Part shown: positions 60,580-64,000 of the stretch, piece by piece
Numbering within the stretch: position 1 is the first letter of the stretch
Layout: each line of letters opens with the position of its first letter
From: Polytrichum commune
Lineage: Eukaryota; Streptophyta; Polytrichopsida; Polytrichales; Polytrichaceae
Reading direction: 5' to 3'
Length of the DNA: 64,000 bases
Assembly: GCA_950295325.1 (NCBI GenBank)
Contig: OX485803.1
Coordinates: 44,719,554-44,783,553 of the forward strand
The notes under the pieces: model-generated
The model's input: the letters and a program-made list of their open reading frames with translations, nothing else
Databases searched by the model: none
What the model was told of the DNA's origin: nothing
Translations under genes and position numbers: made by a program

Positions 60580-62193
60580 ATGAGCGCCCCAACTGCCGCA
60601 CCCGGAGCCGCATACTCAAGCTCGACCACAGCCCTCGGAGACAAACCAAGCAATGACGCTACATCGAAACAACACAGCTACAACAGGAGAAGGCCGGATG
60701 CAGATCTGAAAGAACAAAGATGTACATATGCAGATCCAAAGGAAGGCACAGCAGAATGCGGCTATAGCTGCAACCAGATCTACCTTAGATCGGAAACCCT
60801 AGCGGCAGAAACAATCAACCAGGACGGCGTGCAACAGACCCGGGAGCAACCCTTCCGCAGACAACCCTGCACACATCGAAGCAGCACCGGAAGCCGGACT
60901 GCACTCACCACACCAGCGGCGACCTCGAAAAGTACTCGGACATACCGACATGGCCAAGATCTCAACCCTGAGCGACTATGGAGAGAAGACACCAAACCAA
61001 CTACAAGAGGCAGGAGTACAAACCAGCACCTTAGGGTTTTATTACTCATCATACAATGGGTGCTCATAAGCACCATAATCCTGTGTGATCACACACACCA
61101 GCACATACCCTCCACACTGATATGTGCTTGCACATACCACAACACTCTCCCACCAAAACCCCCTAACATATTCTACACACTCAGCTGTCATGCTCTCAGG
61201 CCCACCCTAACAACACATCCTCCAAAATCCCCTCTCCCAGCCCTCACTAAACATCCCCACTCATTGCTCCCAAGCGCTAACACACTCGCACCTCCCTCGC
61301 AGCCCACAAGCGCCCCAACCACCGAGAAATCGCCACCAACACCCACAACACACACAGGCACACACACAAAGATTAGTAAAAGCAATGATACTTACCAGCA
61401 CACAATCACACACACAGAAATAAACCAAACACCCAATGTAACATTTCAAAGCTTACCTTCCACACAGCCGAGTTGCCACTCCTCGCCCCCTCCCTCGACC
61501 AAGAGCCAGATCCACACTCACCATCATGCAAAACCCCCTAAAAATCACCACCATTGCACATTCCAGCACACTCACACCCTAAGACCAGACTGCCCTCCCG
61601 AAAACACCATTACCCACCCCATCTCCGAAAAACGCCACACAAAGATCCAGCGCTTCCTCTGGCCGAAAACAGATGGTCACCCTGACACACAACCCAGATT
61701 GCCTCGCCAAGCCCCACAAACCTCCTACCATTCTATCTCCAGACGAAGACACACACTCGCCTCCAATACCCAGCACACCTTACCACCGAAAGCAACTCAA
61801 CCCCCCACCAAAACACACAGACAGCCCAGCACGAATCCCATCTACAGAAGACGCCACATTAACCCACAACAGATTCGACAAGCCCTCTCCCCGAAATCTG
61901 ACTGTCACCCACCCAGTCCTCCTAAAAACACAAGCGCCCTCCTAATCTCTGAACACCGCCACACACCCACCCTCAAATCCCAGCAATACCTCTCCCCCCA
62001 CAGAGACTCCAAACACCCAACCCACACTCTTCAACCCTCTCAAATACCCTCGCCCTCAACAATCCTCCTCACTCATCTGCACCATCCCTCTCCACACTCA
62101 GCAATCCTCCTCACTCATCTGCACCATCCCTCTCCACACTCAACAATCCTCCTCATTCATCTGCACCATCCCTCTCCACACTCAGTACACAAG
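60580..62193 (+). other. C/A-rich, G-poor leader with tandem repeats (LINE-like 5' region)
   Basis: One frame is open from 60,580, but from about 61,070 the strand has almost no G, which removes most stops, and the product is a Pro/Thr/His/Ser mixture without domains. I read it as a leader rather than a proven protein. It holds four imperfect units marked by ATCTCCnnnnnACGCCAC-like words at 61,621, 61,735, 61,840 and 61,945 (periods 114, 105, 105). Three 42-bp units follow at 62,060-62,185, giving the 14-residue repeat AILLTHLHHPSPHS. Repeat lengths divisible by three mean that translation is still possible. Confidence 0.5.
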
Positions 62194-64000
62194 ATGGCCA
62201 CTACCACCAACCACCACACTCGCAGCAACCCAGGTACCGCACACGACACCAAGACCAGAGCGAGGAGCACTTCGATAACTGGCGCAGGCAGCACAGGTAG
62301 ATCCCGACGGCCACTTGCAGGTCAAGGAGAGGACGAGGGAGCAGCACCGCACAAAGGCCGAGATGGGAGCGAGGGAGCGGCTCTGCACCCACCAGGAGCT
62401 TCAACGGCAGGGAAGACTCGGAGCGGCGAGACTCGGAGGAGACGAGCTCTCATCACCGAGTTTAGTGATGAAGACGAACAGGAGGCATCTGCTCTCCAAC
62501 CCAACCAACCAGTGCTTATAAAGGAGCAAGCTCCCCCCTCAAGCGACTATGACATTGACATGCAGCTTGCTGATGTCTCTCCGGAACACGGAGGAAGCTC
62601 ACTCCAGCTTTCATCCTCTCATGATGAGCACGCCGACATCCCGAATCAAGCCGCCATTTCCACAACTCGACTTGACGCCATCAACCTAGCCGACGCGACA
62701 CCCACCAATTCACACAAGAGCCCAAGGAATGAAGCCTCCACCGACACACAAAATGCCAAGAGAAGAAGGAGTGAGGCCGGGAGGCACACGACAACACTTA
62801 ACCCAAGCAAGCCTCCACACGCGAAGACTAAAGAGTCCATTCCAAGCATCGACATCGTCTCACACATGTGGCTTGGATTCCCCATCCACGAAGCCATTGC
62901 AACACAATAAGGCAAGGAGGTTATCCACGAAACCCGCACCAATGACGAATTCACAAGACTAGGGACCCCCGCACGAGAGATCATCGAATTCAAGACACTT
63001 CGAAGAGCGTTTCCGCATGTACCGCAAACTCACTATCCGAATGAGAGGCCGGATGCGGTTCCCGGCAACCACCTCCACTTCACCCAAATCCCAAAGTTAG
63101 AAAAAGTTGACCCAACAACCGGCCTATCCGAGGGCTTTCATATCACCATTCGATATGATTTTGGTTTCAAAAACATGACTAGGCAAGAGGCGAGGGGAGC
63201 GTGTTTGGAGCGGCTCCGCCACATGGGCATCACCTTAGGCACCACGTACTCCAACCCCATAGACATTGGTCTAAATGCCGTCACCAAAAATTGGGCGGGC
63301 TTCATCAAAGTGCATCTACAACAACCACATAAGGATGGCATCGCACTCCTCAAAGGTAGCCGAGCGTTCGTAATGGAGTTGGAGAATGGCGAAAGAGTCA
63401 TTGGCAAGATAGAGAAGGGGTACGAGCTAGTAACAAAGGCCCGGAATTTACGCTTATACATCAAAGGTGAGACACTCCGTCATGAACACGCTTTTCACAT
63501 TTTTGAAGAAATTGTGCAAGAAAGTTACTATACCGGGCGACAACACGAATTCATGGGCCTCACCAAACCGGTCATAGATAAAACCTTCGCTTTCCTAATT
63601 CTTACCACGGAGGAAGCCCGGGACATCGTACTCAAAGAGGGTCTCACTTTCAAGCATGAGAAGTTACAAGTAAGTGTTACTCATGACCGAGGGGCCGGTA
63701 ACCCATCGGAGTTACGGATAAGTTTAACCTTAGTTGCCAACAACTTACCACAACGTGAGTCTCAAACATCGATCATAAGGGCCATCAAGCATCTAGTCGG
63801 GGCGGACAACGTTGTGGGCGTGAGCTTTGGCAACAACCACTCCAACACCGACAAACAATCCGGATGGTGCCATATACAGTGTCTAAACGCCGCGGTCTAC
63901 ACCGAATGGCTTCATAAGTCCACATTCATCCTAGGAAGGAGGATAGACTTCATCCCTCACCACGGGAGCATAGATGGCACGGACCCCAACAACATGGCGA
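62194..64000 (+). CDS. LINE-like ORF1 candidate, open at the window edge, one in-frame stop
   Basis: From the Met at 62,194 (MATTTNHHTRS) 238 codons run to TAA at 62,908-62,910. The same phase then continues without any stop for 363 codons to the edge. Part 1 is a disordered, charged N-terminus with a basic KRRRSEAGR motif. Part 2 is globular: about 63,100-63,440 (FHITIRYDFGF..NWAGFIKVHL..DGIALLKGSRAFVMELENG) and 63,560-63,990 (FAFLILTTEEARDIVLKEGL; SGWCHIQCLNAAVYTEWL; LGRRIDFIPHHGSIDGT). The second block has the beta-alpha-beta rhythm of an RRM-like fold. Nucleic-acid binding is inferred, as for ORF1 of plant LINEs; no zinc knuckle, endonuclease or reverse transcriptase is within the window. 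The single stop in a clean frame suggests a recently disabled copy, or two adjacent genes. Confidence 0.55.

Noticed and set aside
60780-61776. Minus-strand frames over the G-poor leader (Val/Cys-rich)
   Set aside because: They are shadows caused by the strong strand asymmetry and repeats of the plus strand.

Overview
The window is nuclear DNA of a land plant. The evidence is a GRAS transcription factor of the SCL28 type with a short GT-AG intron, a protein ending in motifs of the phytochrome kinase substrate family, a eukaryotic tRNA-Ser with internal A and B boxes, and a high load of plant-type transposons (hAT, CACTA, Mutator-like and TA-target MITEs, a Ty3/gypsy relic, a LINE-like element). 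The intergenic DNA is AT-rich and full of microsatellites; the genes are clearly richer in GC. The species cannot be named from sequence alone. Long, diverged coding ends and large decayed intergenic spaces would suit a seed-free plant (fern, lycophyte or bryophyte), but this is a guess.

Layout. Bases 1-31,900 hold no convincing host gene. This part is decayed mobile DNA: coding-like scraps at the left edge, a cluster of CGTCTAGT motifs near 3.1 kb, a hAT-type MITE family (6.8, 7.2, 15.0 and 16.0 kb), a palindromic MITE at 13.0 kb, a broken gypsy reverse transcriptase at 14.4-14.9 kb, two satellite-like tandem arrays (192-bp unit at 11.5 kb, 169-bp unit at 17.0 kb), a possible tRNA-derived SINE, and old interspersed repeats.

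The gene island spans about 32-50 kb. It contains a possibly transcribed but unidentified stretch (32-34.7 kb), the two-exon SCL28-like GRAS gene on the minus strand (35,251-37,909), a tRNA-Ser(AGA) on the plus strand (39,500-39,581), a small hypothetical protein on the minus strand (42,590-43,036), and a 738-residue PKS-like protein on the minus strand (44,602-46,818) with a predicted myristoylation/palmitoylation N-terminus. Its upstream DNA is tandemly repeated and rich in microsatellites. Three AACGG cores, one a 10/11 match to the mitosis-specific MSA element, lie between the SCL28 gene and the tRNA; they fit the known G2/M control of SCL28 in Arabidopsis but are about 1.5 kb from the start codon.

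Bases 50,000-60,500 are again repeats, including a 137-bp CACTA MITE with a perfect 3-bp target duplication and a 290-bp Mutator-like MITE with an 11-bp direct repeat. From about 60.4 kb to the right edge lies what looks like the 5' part of a LINE-like element: a C/A-rich, G-poor tandemly repeated leader, then a long reading frame that runs off the window with one in-frame stop at 62,908. The last 363 codons are completely open.

The most notable observations are the coherent hAT MITE family with 8-bp target duplications, the edge-truncated nucleic-acid-binding-like frame of the LINE candidate, the acylation-type N-terminus on the PKS-like protein, and the MSA-core cluster upstream of SCL28.
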